DNA of 38,675 nucleotides from a virus, in the IMG/VR virus record IMGVR_UViG_3300044678_001237, positions 1 to 38,675 of that record, one strand, 5' to 3'. Made by a program: the position numbers and the translations under genes. The notes beneath the pieces are model-generated. The model did no database searches and was not told where the DNA came from. It saw only the letters and a program-made list of their open reading frames with translations. Of this stretch, positions 29,355 to 37,429 are shown in pieces (position 1 is the stretch's first letter; every line of letters begins with the position of its first letter).

Positions 29355-29644
29355 CGCACCCTCACGATAAAGCCAACGTCATTGGGAATGGTCACGGTCG
29401 TGGCCGTGGTCACATAGGCAGCGTCGGTCTGGGCGTAGTCCCAGAGGTCGGGATAATCCGCCTTGCTGACCGTCTGCCCGGTCTTGGCCAGAAAGCGCGC
29501 GTTGGGCGTGCCTGCGTATTTGATAGACCCACCCACCGGAATAAGGCTTTCCTCATAGTCCAGAATGGCCTGAAGAAAGCCCAAGACTTCCCGGTCGTCC
29601 CCGTGCAGCTTTGCGGGCACGTTGGGCCTGACGCGGCGCACCAT
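29351..29644 (-). CDS. Tail-collar-domain-like small protein (97 aa)
   Basis: After a short helix (REVLGFLQAILDYEESLI) it reads PVGGSIKYAGTPNARFLAKTGQTVSKADYPDLWDYA...TVTIPND, the pattern of phage tail-collar domains (P-x-G-S-I, F-L-x-x-x-G-Q-x-V-S-x-x-x-Y-P-x-L, IPN). It lies where P22 encodes its tail needle, so it could be a needle-tip or tail-closure protein. Confidence 0.65.
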   Translation of the reverse strand: MVRRVRPNVPAKLHGDDREVLGFLQAILDYEESLIPVGGSIKYAGTPNARFLAKTGQTVSKADYPDLWDYAQTDAAYVTTATTVTIPNDVGFIVRVR

Positions 29645-29648
29645 AAGT

Positions 29649-30074
29649 TCAGTATCCGTCCAGCATGCGTTGACGGGCCTGCATGCGCGCGGCGTCGTCC
29701 ATGCGCTGCATGATACGCTGGTTATTCATTGCCATGTTGCCCGCCCCCCCGGCCATGGCCGCGCGGGGGTCCTGCCCGCGCTCCCGCCCAAACAATGCAA
29801 GGAAATTCTGGAAGGGTGACGATTGCGGGCGCGGCATGGGTTGCGTGTTCGGCATGACACCCTGCGCGCGCGCAATGTAATCACGAATACTTTCGGGCTG
29901 GGGCTGGGCCGCGCCTTGCGGAAGCGACCCCATAAGCGCCTGGCGTTCGGCTTCCCGCTGCTGCTGGTAGTACGCTTCCAGTTCCGCTTCCTTCTGCATG
30001 GCCTGAAGCCTTTGCATTTCGCTGACGTTGATACCGCCCTGACCGTTGCCCAGTTTTGAAAGCATGTTCGGCAT
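29649..30074 (-). CDS. Gln/Met-rich coiled-coil virion protein (141 aa)
   Basis: ATG 30074 in a TAATG overlap with the gp10-like stop; a longer frame to 30197 is rejected. A coiled coil at about 18-50 (VSEMQRLQAMQKEAELEAYYQQQREAERQALMG) precedes a Pro-rich linker and a C-terminal Met/Arg/Gln helix (MNNQRIMQRMDDAARMQARQRM). Directly after gp10 is the P22 gp26 place, but sequence is too short and different to call a needle. Confidence 0.65.
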   Translation of the reverse strand: MPNMLSKLGNGQGGINVSEMQRLQAMQKEAELEAYYQQQREAERQALMGSLPQGAAQPQPESIRDYIARAQGVMPNTQPMPRPQSSPFQNFLALFGRERGQDPRAAMAGGAGNMAMNNQRIMQRMDDAARMQARQRMLDGY

Positions 30075-31504
30075 TAGTTGGTTCCTACCTGAATGTCTGC
30101 CCACGCGCCGAGAAACACGGCCTTCACCGGGTCGGACACGCGAAAGCGAATAATGCGTTGACGATAGCTGCCGCAGGCAAACCACACCGCGCGCCATTTG
30201 TTTTGCCCCACTGGTCCCATGGACGCAGGGCGCGGGTCAGACCATGTCCGCCCGCCGTCGTCCGAGTAGCACATGAGCACTTGAGGGTTAGACCCCTGCC
30301 CCGTCACCAAACCCACACCGGCTTCGATATCAAGTTCGAGACGCGGCATGAATGCACGCCTGCCGTCATGGTGCAGTTGCAGGCTGGTGGCTTCTCGGAC
30401 GAGGCCCATGCCCCCTTCGGCATAGCTTTCGGCCAAGAGTTCGTAGAGGTTCCCGTCGCTCGAGCCGACCACTTGGCGCTGGCCGTTCAAGGTCAGGTTG
30501 CGCGCGTCCCAGCCCCCCGTCGCGTCCGACCCCATGGGCCAGGTGCCTGACTTCCGGTAGGACCAGAGGTTCGTGGATATGTCCCACGCGAAGGACCATT
30601 CGTTAGGAAGGGTCAGCACATAGAACAAATGCCCACGCTGCTGGTAGGTGAAGGCACTGAGCGCCGAGAGGTCGGACACCTGTTCCAGATAGTTGTCCAC
30701 TTCCGGCGGGCTAATCTTGCGCGGCGCATAACCTTCGGCGCGATAGACGCTGACCCCGCCTGCCCGTCCGTCACGCCCCACCCATGTCAGGCCACTATCA
30801 ACGACAACAGCCGTGTCACGAGCAACGCAGCCGATATTGGCCGCAGCCGTTGCGGTCTTGGCGAAGGCATTCGCCCCGCTGTCGCCGGTCGGCCCCCACC
30901 ATTCAACGGAGCGTGACCCCAGCAATGCCACGTCATTGGCAACCGCACGAATGGCAACGAGATTGTCGCTTTCCGCTTCACCCGTGGCGAAGTTGTTGGC
31001 CGGGAACGTCGTGTCGTTGATAATCTTCCAGCGAAAGCGCCCGGAGTTCGCAACCGCAATCAGCGAATAGCTGGCAATCGACGTGCAGCTTGACGCCTGT
31101 TCGAACCCACCCCCTGAATGTTCACTCAAGGCCAAGGTCGGCACGTCGAACTGGTAGGATTTGATTTCGCCGACGATATCAATCTGCGCGCCGTTGTAGG
31201 CCATATCGACCGGCAAACTGCCTTCAATGGTGCCGAGCGCCGTGGTTGAACCACTTCCGGTCACCGCATGCAGGGTCGTCCCGACCACCACGTAATGCTG
31301 GTCGCCCGCCGTGATTTGCCCCCGCACTTGCCCCCCGCCAATGGTGGAGAAAAGATTGCGCGTCGGCGTGCCATAGCAGACAAAGTCCGTGCGCCCTTCG
31401 CCTTCGACCGGCTCGCCATACATGTTGACGAGCGAGGTCATGCCCGCCGATTTCGACCGACCGACATTGAAGGCTCGCCCGAAGGGCACGCGGATACGGG
31501 GCAT
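30074..31504 (-). CDS. Packaged-DNA stabilisation/tail accessory protein, P22 gp10-like (476 aa)
   Basis: ATG 31504 (TAATG overlap). The N-terminus MPRIRVPFGRAFNVGRSKSAG with VNMYGEPVEGEG is typical of gp10 proteins, which open with an R-x-x-N-x-Y-x-E pattern. Internal motifs such as LLGSRSVEWWGPTGD, YAPRKISPPEVDNYL and EWSFAWDISTNLWSYRKSG fit a beta-propeller-like accessory factor. Length matches P22 gp10 (472 aa). It plugs the portal-gp4 channel after packaging and connects to the needle and spikes. Confidence 0.85.
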   Translation of the reverse strand: MPRIRVPFGRAFNVGRSKSAGMTSLVNMYGEPVEGEGRTDFVCYGTPTRNLFSTIGGGQVRGQITAGDQHYVVVGTTLHAVTGSGSTTALGTIEGSLPVDMAYNGAQIDIVGEIKSYQFDVPTLALSEHSGGGFEQASSCTSIASYSLIAVANSGRFRWKIINDTTFPANNFATGEAESDNLVAIRAVANDVALLGSRSVEWWGPTGDSGANAFAKTATAAANIGCVARDTAVVVDSGLTWVGRDGRAGGVSVYRAEGYAPRKISPPEVDNYLEQVSDLSALSAFTYQQRGHLFYVLTLPNEWSFAWDISTNLWSYRKSGTWPMGSDATGGWDARNLTLNGQRQVVGSSDGNLYELLAESYAEGGMGLVREATSLQLHHDGRRAFMPRLELDIEAGVGLVTGQGSNPQVLMCYSDDGGRTWSDPRPASMGPVGQNKWRAVWFACGSYRQRIIRFRVSDPVKAVFLGAWADIQVGTN

Positions 31505-32094
31505 TACGACCAAACTACCTGAATATATCCGCCAAAGCCGGGGTCACTGGACTGCGAGGCCAAAGCACCGTCGCCCGGTGCGCCAAGGTTTGAACCCATA
31601 AGCGCCCCTGAAAAGCCAAACCCTCCGGCCCTTCCCGGCGTGCCGGGTGCTTCTTCCCCCGGCGGTGTGGAGACATAGCCAGAGCCGTCCCCGCCGGTGA
31701 TATTGGTGTCCCCGCCAGAGGCGGCACCGCCAGTCCCGTCCGCAAGGCTGGTGCCCTTCGTGCCACCATTGCACGTCACCGACACGGCAGAACCGTTCAG
31801 GGTTCCTGATACCGTGGTATTGCCACCATTGTTGCTGGCCGACCCTGACCCAATCGCGACAGTGAGCGTGGTTCCCCATTCACCGGCCAGAACCGCGCGC
31901 GTGAGGTAGGCAAAGCCACCCCCGCCCCCGGCCGACCCGTCAACAGGCGAAAGCCGACCAAAAGCGGCCCCACCCGCCGCCTGCGCCCATATCTGCACCG
32001 ACGCAACCCCATTGGGAATGGTAATCGACGTGGTGCCAGCCAGGTAAAGGTCGCCCATGTTGAACGGCTGGCCGGTAATGACGACGCCCGTCAT
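31504..32094 (-). CDS. Gly-rich virion/fibre protein (196 aa)
   Basis: ATGA overlap with the upstream gene. An N-terminal beta region with ITIPNGVASVQIWAQAAGGAAFG precedes Gly/Ser/Thr-rich repeats to the end, finishing GGYIQVVWS. This is the glycine-rich trimeric fibre-tip type (polyglycine sandwich) common in phage receptor-binding proteins. It lies between head-completion genes. Confidence 0.65.
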   Translation of the reverse strand: MTGVVITGQPFNMGDLYLAGTTSITIPNGVASVQIWAQAAGGAAFGRLSPVDGSAGGGGGFAYLTRAVLAGEWGTTLTVAIGSGSASNNGGNTTVSGTLNGSAVSVTCNGGTKGTSLADGTGGAASGGDTNITGGDGSGYVSTPPGEEAPGTPGRAGGFGFSGALMGSNLGAPGDGALASQSSDPGFGGYIQVVWS

Positions 32095-32534
32095 GAAGAC
32101 AATCCGGTGCTGCCGGTGATTATCCAGGTGTTGGTCGCCACCTTGCGCAAGGTTGCGCTGTTGCCACGCGCCAGCGTGCGGGTCGCCGGGTCTGCACCCA
32201 GCGTGCCCACCCCGTCACCGCGCACAATGACGACACTTGCGCCCTTCGCAATCGTGACCGTGGTGGCTGTGGTTGAACCGCCATTCGTATTGTCCAGCAG
32301 AATGGCTGTGCCAATCGGGAAGGCTACCGTGGCATTCGCCGGGACCGTCCACGTCTGGGCCGTGTTGTCGCCCTTGTAAATCACCTTGCCCGCGTCACTG
32401 AGGGCCAGCGTGTAGCCCGTGCCACCCGTGCGGGTGTTTATGGGCGTGCCGCGAAAACCGACAGATTTTTCTGTCGCGGGGCCGGTGTCGGTCGTGTCAA
32501 CGTCGCCGGTCGTGCTGTTCTTGACCACACCCAT
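32091..32534 (-). CDS. Beta-rich fibre/decoration protein (147 aa)
   Basis: ATG 32534 starts one base after the upstream stop; an ATG 18 nt upstream is not needed. The stretch VGFRGTPINTRTGGTGYTLALSDAGKVIYKGDNTAQTWTVPANATVAFPIGTAI is typical of small phage fibre domains, with repeated TWTVP/VAFPIGT and WIITGSTGL at the end. Structural role inferred. Confidence 0.65.
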   Translation of the reverse strand: MGVVKNSTTGDVDTTDTGPATEKSVGFRGTPINTRTGGTGYTLALSDAGKVIYKGDNTAQTWTVPANATVAFPIGTAILLDNTNGGSTTATTVTIAKGASVVIVRGDGVGTLGADPATRTLARGNSATLRKVATNTWIITGSTGLSS

Positions 32535-32535
32535 G

Positions 32536-32832
32536 TCAGGGCACCGAGACAAGGTTGGAGAAAATGCCGGTCGGCGAACCTGTAATCAGCACGCGCACTT
32601 CAGCGTCGGCCCCGAGTGTCACTTCAAGGAACCCGTTCGCCGTGAGGCTGGCTCCCGTGATATTCGTCGCCGTGCCGTTGGCGTTCCTCGCCTGAAGCTG
32701 CAAGGTCGCCGCGTTGAACGTGCCTTCCGCTTCCCAAATGTAATCGCCACCCTTGACGGTGACATAATTCCCCGTCGCCGCTGCATTGCTCAGGAGCGTA
32801 AGGTTTTCGACATAGTAGGTATTCATGGACAT
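32536..32832 (-). CDS. Small virion protein (98 aa)
   Basis: ATG 32832 has AAGGA at about nine bases; ATG 32826 would be too far from it, and an open extension to 32988 overlaps the gp4-like gene wholly and is rejected. Beta-rich (YYVENLTLLSNAAATGNYVTVKGGDYIWEAEGTFNAATLQLQARNANGTATNITGASLTANG). Looks like a one-domain jelly-roll or fibre-attachment protein. Confidence 0.65.
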   Translation of the reverse strand: MSMNTYYVENLTLLSNAAATGNYVTVKGGDYIWEAEGTFNAATLQLQARNANGTATNITGASLTANGFLEVTLGADAEVRVLITGSPTGIFSNLVSVP

Positions 32833-32845
32833 TGCGTGTGTTCCT

Positions 32846-33193
32846 TCAGAAATAGTCCGTGACCACGGGTTCCTTGGCTGACCGCTGGCTGACATGCCGT
32901 TCGAGAAGGCGATAACCCGTGTCGCCCAAGGCATAGGGAATTTCACTGCCCGGCCCGCGCCCATAGATTTCCGCGCATTGGCCCGCAATCACTTGCGCGT
33001 AAGGAAGCGCAGCCGCGTCGGGAATGGCACTGTCAATCCAGTACACCAGACCCTCTTCAATCAGCCACGCACGCACCTTGTCGGCCCGCCGTTCAATGCG
33101 GTCGCGGTCGTCTGCCGACAACGCTTGACCCGGACCAATCAAGCCCAGCTCCTCGCCGACCAACTGATAAAGGTCTGTGTTCGTGATTGTCAT
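32846..33193 (-). CDS. Head-tail adaptor, P22 gp4-position (115 aa)
   Basis: ATGA overlap with the upstream gene. A helical protein: TDLYQLVGEELGLIGPGQALSADDRDRIERRADKVRAWLIEEGLVYWIDSAIPDAAALPYAQVIAGQCAEIYG. This pattern of helices with a W/Y-rich turn is seen in short gp4/gp7-type adaptors that bind below the portal ring after packaging. P22 gp4 is longer (166 aa); no lysozyme-like motif is visible here. Confidence 0.7.
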   Translation of the reverse strand: MTITNTDLYQLVGEELGLIGPGQALSADDRDRIERRADKVRAWLIEEGLVYWIDSAIPDAAALPYAQVIAGQCAEIYGRGPGSEIPYALGDTGYRLLERHVSQRSAKEPVVTDYF

Positions 33194-33447
33194 TCGGCAG
33201 CCTCGTCAGCCACGACCTTGCGGGGCCGTCCGCGCTTGGGCTTCGGCGCGTCGAAGACGTTCTCGACCATGACCGTGTCAGCCTCTTCGTCCATGGCTTC
33301 GAAAAGCGGGTGTCCCTTCAGCTTGGAAAGGGCATGCGCATCATCGACATTGACCCACTGGTTGCGCGGGAAGGTAATCCCGTAAACCGTGGTCTCGTCG
33401 GGAAGGTCGGCCACGTCCAGAGCGCCGCCTGTGAATCTGATAAGCAT
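33190..33447 (-). CDS. Small late protein with AT-hook-like tail (85 aa)
   Basis: ATG 33447 with GGAG at a normal distance; an open frame to 33483 is rejected. N-terminal beta region (MLIRFTGGALDVADLPDETTVYGITFPRNQWVNVDD) as in small phage proteins encoded after capsid genes, and a C-terminal KPKRGRPRKV, an AT-hook-type minor-groove-binding motif. Virion DNA contact or assembly role is possible. Confidence 0.7.
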   Translation of the reverse strand: MLIRFTGGALDVADLPDETTVYGITFPRNQWVNVDDAHALSKLKGHPLFEAMDEEADTVMVENVFDAPKPKRGRPRKVVADEAAE

Positions 33448-33461
33448 GGTTTCTCCGTCGC

Positions 33462-33494
33462 AAAAACGGCCAGGGGCGGACATAAGCCCGCCCC
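33462..33494 (-). terminator. Hairpin with T-run inside the structural operon
   Basis: Arms GGGGCGG (33473-33479) and CCGCCCC (33488-33494), 8-nt loop. On the minus strand it is followed after six bases by TTTTT (33466-33462). It lies in the 60-nt gap after the decoration-like gene, and could trim read-through so that capsid and decoration genes are made in excess over the genes that follow. Confidence 0.45.
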
Positions 33495-33507
33495 CGTGCC
33501 TTCATGA

Positions 33508-33939
33508 TTAGGACGGCAGTCCCTGATAGACGCCATACAGTGACAGGATGACGGTTCCCGTCGCACCCGTGGTCACCGTGCCACCAGCAGCACCCGTGAC
33601 GATGGTGTCGTCCGGGTACTGGTAGTGAAGGCCAGCAACTGCCGCCGTGTAGTTGGCAGTTCCCGCCTGCGCCACCGTGGCGGCGTTGAACAGGCGTGTG
33701 CCCGACCCGCTGTCACCCACCGAAATGGTGACGCCGGTACCGGCTTCCATGTCGGTGGCTTCAAGCGTTGCACCGAGGATGCGGAACCCCTTCGGCACCT
33801 TGCCGAAAGTGAACGTGTCGGTCGCCGTGAGCGCAGACGTGACGGCGAGTTCAAAAACGAAGCCAATCACGTTGCCGGGATAAGCACCAACACCCGCGTT
33901 GGGGTTGTTGGTGAACTGCCTAGAAGTATATGCAGGCAT
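33508..33939 (-). CDS. Head decoration-like protein (143 aa)
   Basis: AAGGA about ten bases before ATG 33939. A beta-rich, Ala/Thr/Gly-heavy protein: VIGFVFELAVTSALTATDTFTFGKVPKGFRILGATLEATDMEAGTGVTISVGDSG. This is the usual form of small head proteins encoded after N4-gp56-type capsid genes, often present in many copies. Role inferred from position and shape. Confidence 0.7.
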   Translation of the reverse strand: MPAYTSRQFTNNPNAGVGAYPGNVIGFVFELAVTSALTATDTFTFGKVPKGFRILGATLEATDMEAGTGVTISVGDSGSGTRLFNAATVAQAGTANYTAAVAGLHYQYPDDTIVTGAAGGTVTTGATGTVILSLYGVYQGLPS

Positions 33940-33964
33940 GGTAAGTTTTCCTTTCGCTCCTATA

Positions 33965-33980
33965 TGAATGTATACATTCA
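33965..33980. promoter_or_regulatory. Perfect 16-bp palindrome TGAATGTATACATTCA
   Basis: A fully symmetric 16-mer between the divergent starts of the decoration-like gene (33939, -) and the HNH endonuclease (33997, +). It contains TATACA on both strands, which could serve as a -10. Candidate operator for HNH self-regulation. Confidence 0.5.
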
Positions 33981-33996
33981 GAAGGAGATTTCAGAG

Positions 33997-34533
33997 ATGA
34001 ATGTAGTTTGGAGAGATGCATTCGGATACGAGGACCGCTACTTGGCCTCTAGCAATGGTGACATCAGGCATAAGACGCCGAGGCGCGGGGTAGGAAACCT
34101 GAAGGCATACAGTGGCGCTTGCACCCACGGTTATTCCCGCGTTTGCATTTGCAGAAAAAATGCCGACGGAACCTTTAAGCGGTCGCGCTCCGAATTAGTC
34201 CACAGGCTCATCTGGCAAAGCTTCAATGGCCCGATACCTGAAGGGCTGGTCATCAACCACAAGAATGGCATCAAGTCGGATAACCGCTTATGCAACCTTG
34301 AGGCCGTCACACCCTCTCAAAATGCCAAGCACGCTTTTGACACGCTTGGCAGAGTTCACCCTCTTCGCGGCTCCAAGAACAATCACGCCGTCCTCACAGA
34401 GGAAAACGTGACTGAAATTCGGAAGCGAATAGCCAAAGGCGAAAGCAAAGATAAACTCGCCCTCGAATACGGAGTGACGCGGATGGCTGTCTGGAATCTG
34501 CACTGGCGCAAAAGCTGGGCGCATATCCCATAA
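33997..34533 (+). CDS. Free-standing HNH homing endonuclease
   Basis: 178 aa from ATG 33997, with GAAGGAG nine bases upstream. NUMOD4-like N-terminus (VVWRDAFGYEDRYLASSNGDIRHKT), HNH core (VHRLIWQSFNGPIPEGLVINHKNGIKSDNRLCNLEAVTPSQN, about 67-108, with N-H-x-N-G and D-N-x-x-N-L-E), and a C-terminal helix-turn-helix (LTEENVTEIRKRIAKGESKDKLALEYGVTRMAVWNLHWRKSW). It is the only plus-strand gene within the minus-strand late operon, between capsid and decoration genes, so a mobile insertion. Confidence 0.9.
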   Translation: MNVVWRDAFGYEDRYLASSNGDIRHKTPRRGVGNLKAYSGACTHGYSRVCICRKNADGTFKRSRSELVHRLIWQSFNGPIPEGLVINHKNGIKSDNRLCNLEAVTPSQNAKHAFDTLGRVHPLRGSKNNHAVLTEENVTEIRKRIAKGESKDKLALEYGVTRMAVWNLHWRKSWAHIP

Positions 34534-34548
34534 GCCAACCGCCAGCAC

Positions 34549-35703
34549 TCAGTCTCCAGTTCCCGAAGTGTATACGGTCACAATCCCATGCTGTTTCGAC
34601 GCCGAGCTTGCGCCCGTCGCAAAATGCAGCTTGGCAATGCCCCGCAGTTCCTCGATTGCAACGCCAGGACGGAACTTGTAGTCGCCCGTCGTGTCGGTAA
34701 TCGGCGTCGGCTCCTGACCCCACGCAACCGCCATGGCCTGCTGGCCGCAAAGGAAGTTGGGTTCGACCGAAATTGAGCTGGCCCCCGCCGCCACGAAGGT
34801 GGACGACGTGGTAATCAGCGTCGAAATTTCCTCAATCTGACGGACGATGACGCCGTCATAAATGAGGTCGCCGTCCTGGAACAGCGGGTTCGAGTTCATG
34901 CCGCCACCTTCACGCGCGCGCGCGTCACGGTTGGCATTTATCATCACGCTGTCATTCTTCAGGTCGCGGAACGAGCGAGCGCCCGCGAACATGACGAAGT
35001 ACTCGCGCCCGTCTTCCAGACGGAACGGACGAATGGCAGGGCTTGCAGCCTTGGCCATGCGCTTGGCAAGCGAAACCACCGAAGCGGTCAGCTTGTCGTT
35101 CGTCGAGTCAACGGCACCCAGACCCGTGGCATGCGTTGCGCTGTAGTTCGACAGGGCCGACCCGTAGAGGATACGGTCCTGATTGGCAGCCGACCACGTA
35201 TTGTAGTTCGCAGCCGTCGCACCCGTCACCACGACGTTGCCGTCGCTGTCCACGATATCCGTCGCCGGAACCGAAGACGTAGTGACCGTGGGGCCTGCCA
35301 TGTACCTAATCATGTCAGCCCGCAGCGTGTCCGAAGACCACAGCTTGAGCATGTCACGACCGGCATTCAGCAGGTCGATTTCGGTCTTGTACTGCGTGGA
35401 CTTCGGCACCTTGACGGCGTTACGAATCCAGTCAACCGAAACAGCGCAGTTGTAGTTGCCGAGCTGCTCTTCCTTGCCGTCGAGAACGCCCGAACCACGA
35501 ACACCAGCCGCGGTGAGTTTCGTCACCAGCGGGATGTTGATGGTCTTGCCGTTTTCGGAAGCAAGTTCGTACTTGGTCATGATGATGGAAGACGACTTGC
35601 GGCCCATGTAGGGCAGGAAGCCGGACTCGCGGACATATTCCGCAAGGTAGTCGCTCGACCACTTTTGCTTTTCCAAAGCGGACGAAAGAAGTGTCTCTGC
35701 CAT
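34549..35703 (-). CDS. Major capsid protein (N4-gp56/P22 coat-type, HK97 fold)
   Basis: 384 aa, AAGGA overlapping the scaffold stop and ATG 35703. N4_gp56-family features: an N-terminal ALEKQKWSSDYLAEYVRESGFLPYMGRKSSSIIMTKYELASENGKTINIPLVTKL, then VRGSGVLDGKEEQLGNYNCAVSVDWIRNAVKV, and a C-terminal GEEPTPI-like region (AVAWGQEPTPITDTTGDYKFRPGVAIEELRGIAKLHF). Assembles the icosahedral shell on the scaffold encoded just upstream. Confidence 0.93.
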   Translation of the reverse strand: MAETLLSSALEKQKWSSDYLAEYVRESGFLPYMGRKSSSIIMTKYELASENGKTINIPLVTKLTAAGVRGSGVLDGKEEQLGNYNCAVSVDWIRNAVKVPKSTQYKTEIDLLNAGRDMLKLWSSDTLRADMIRYMAGPTVTTSSVPATDIVDSDGNVVVTGATAANYNTWSAANQDRILYGSALSNYSATHATGLGAVDSTNDKLTASVVSLAKRMAKAASPAIRPFRLEDGREYFVMFAGARSFRDLKNDSVMINANRDARAREGGGMNSNPLFQDGDLIYDGVIVRQIEEISTLITTSSTFVAAGASSISVEPNFLCGQQAMAVAWGQEPTPITDTTGDYKFRPGVAIEELRGIAKLHFATGASSASKQHGIVTVYTSGTGD

Positions 35704-35715
35704 GGCAGATGTTCC

Positions 35716-36501
35716 TTATGAACGGAACACCGCGTTAAACGCCTCCCCCGGCCCGACGGGCACGTTGGGGCCTTTGCCGCCCGCACTAGGTGCAGACGCC
35801 AAGCTAGGGCGTGGTAGCGGTGTCGATTGCGGGGACGGTGCAGATGTCCCGGCGTTCACCGCTTGTGTCTGGGGTTTGACATAGCCATTCGCTTCGGCCC
35901 ATTTCTGTGCCCAGGCTTCAGGGTCGTCATCGCCAATCTTCGACAAGCGCATGGAACGCTGGTGCTGCTGCACCACGAAGTCATAAGGGTCGACCTGACG
36001 TTGGACGGTGGTCCAGAGATGCGGATTGGACTGCAGTTCGCCTGCAAGCCATTCCTCCGCAGCCTTGACCTTTTCAGCCCCATGCTGGCGCGAGGCCGTG
36101 GCATGGCTGATGGACGTGATGATTTCCCAGCGGTCCCTGGCCCGTTGCGTTTCCAGTTGGCGATTGAAGCCGTCCGGGTCTGCAATGGGGTCAATCAACT
36201 GCTGAGGCTTTTCAGCCGCTTCCACCTTTCGGCGATACTCGTCGAGTTCGCGCTCGAGGCGTTGGCGCTTTTCGCGTTCGTCCAGAACAGCGGCCATGGG
36301 TATGTATCCGGGCGGTGGCTGTACGGGCGCACCAGCCGGCTGAACCGGGGCTGTGGTCTGGCTTTCCAGAGCGGGCGCTGGGGGCGGCGGCTCAGGGTTG
36401 GCAGGCGGCGCGGAATTGGCTTCCGGCGCGGGCTGCGTGTCTTCTTTCGGCGCGAAACGTCCTTGCTCGTCCCGTAAGAACGAGAGCTTGTCGTCTGTCA
36501 T
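35716..36501 (-). CDS. Scaffolding protein
   Basis: 261 aa from ATG 36501 with AAGGG upstream; an open frame to 36540 is rejected. Acidic/Pro/Ala-rich N-terminus (about 10-75), a coiled-coil centre (DEREKRQRLERELDEYRRKVEAAEKPQQL, about 82-110), a helical middle, and a Pro/Ser-rich, basic C-terminus. Located directly before the coat gene, as in P22 (gp8 before gp5). Guides coat assembly and then leaves the procapsid. Confidence 0.83.
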   Translation of the reverse strand: MTDDKLSFLRDEQGRFAPKEDTQPAPEANSAPPANPEPPPPAPALESQTTAPVQPAGAPVQPPPGYIPMAAVLDEREKRQRLERELDEYRRKVEAAEKPQQLIDPIADPDGFNRQLETQRARDRWEIITSISHATASRQHGAEKVKAAEEWLAGELQSNPHLWTTVQRQVDPYDFVVQQHQRSMRLSKIGDDDPEAWAQKWAEANGYVKPQTQAVNAGTSAPSPQSTPLPRPSLASAPSAGGKGPNVPVGPGEAFNAVFRS

Positions 36502-36581
36502 GTTTTCCCTTGGGTGTACGCCCGTCAAAGTCGGCGGCACTTGTGAACGCCCGTTCCTACGGCGGCGGCCCGTGTCTGCTG

Positions 36582-37250
36582 TCAGTGCAACAGCAACAAG
36601 TCTTCGTCTTCGTCTTCGTCCGCTTCGCGCGCCAGGCGCACACGTTCACGAACGAGCCGATAGAATTCGTTGATTTCGTCCAATGCCTGCACCAATGCGG
36701 CGCGGGCGTCGGTATCAAGGCCGGTCGGCGCAAGGGCAAGCACTTCGCGTGCGGCCTGCTTCGCCTCTTCAGCCTGTTCGATAATCTCAGGCGGGGCGTC
36801 TTCAAGGTCGCGCCCCAGAATGTCCGCCATGAACTGGCGAACGTCTTCAATCTTGTCCCGCCGCTTGTTCCGGCGCTTGTAGGCGTAAGGGTCAAAGCCA
36901 CCCTTGGAGCCGCCTTCGTCAACCGGCGTGCCCGACAGCGTGCCCGTGGCCGATAGCGTCAACAGCCCAAGCGTGGCCGACAGGCTTCCCGATAGCCCGC
37001 CGCCCGATACCGTGCCGTCTGACACAAGGGTCAGCGTGCCCAAGGTCTTCGATAGCGTGCCGGTCAGGCCCGCCGCCAAGGTGCCCGAGGCCGACAGCGT
37101 GGCCGTGCCCAGCGTGGCCGTCAGCGTGCCCGTCAGGCCATTGGCCAGCGTGCCGGAACCTGAAAGCGTCACCGCCCCCAAGGTCTTCGACAGCGAGCCG
37201 TTGATATCGCTTCCCGCTGCCTGCGGTCCAAGCAGCGTGAGAAGCGTCAT
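36582..37250 (-). CDS. Virion protein with four 23-residue repeats and acidic tail (222 aa)
   Basis: Residues about 17-110 are four tandem copies of a roughly 23-residue unit with consensus G-T/S-L-S-x-T-L-G-x-x-T-L-S-x-x-G-T-L-x-x-G-L (DNA about 36930-37200). A basic linker (YAYKRRNKRRDK) is followed by a helical domain (IEDVRQFMADILGRDLEDAPPEIIEQAEEAKQAAREVL...) and an acidic tail EADEDEDEDLLLLH. The repeats look like a beta-solenoid or stacked strands. Placed upstream of the scaffold; exact role unknown. The following 80 nt (36502-36581) contain no gene. Confidence 0.72.
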   Translation of the reverse strand: MTLLTLLGPQAAGSDINGSLSKTLGAVTLSGSGTLANGLTGTLTATLGTATLSASGTLAAGLTGTLSKTLGTLTLVSDGTVSGGGLSGSLSATLGLLTLSATGTLSGTPVDEGGSKGGFDPYAYKRRNKRRDKIEDVRQFMADILGRDLEDAPPEIIEQAEEAKQAAREVLALAPTGLDTDARAALVQALDEINEFYRLVRERVRLAREADEDEDEDLLLLH

Positions 37251-37263
37251 GGAAGCCTAGCCT

Positions 37264-37428
37264 TCAGACGAGCGTCAGAAGCTGGTTGAGCGTGGCCTGC
37301 GTCTCGTCAATCCGGTTGTCGATGTCCGCGATTTGCTCCACGTCGCCGAGCGACACAGCCGAGGTGCGAAGCTGCGTGAGGTGCGCAAGCCGGGACCGGC
37401 AGAGGTCAATCAACTGTTGCACGCTCAT
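37264..37428 (-). CDS. Small helical protein (54 aa)
   Basis: ATG 37428 begins one base after the upstream stop (37430). MSVQQLIDLCRSRLAHLTQLRTSAVSLGDVEQIADIDNRIDETQATLNQL forms two helices with a short turn, like a helical hairpin. It ends 13 nt before the repeat-protein start. Similar short helical-hairpin proteins are common in phage structural operons; function unknown. Confidence 0.68.
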   Translation of the reverse strand: MSVQQLIDLCRSRLAHLTQLRTSAVSLGDVEQIADIDNRIDETQATLNQLLTLV

Positions 37429-37429
37429 G

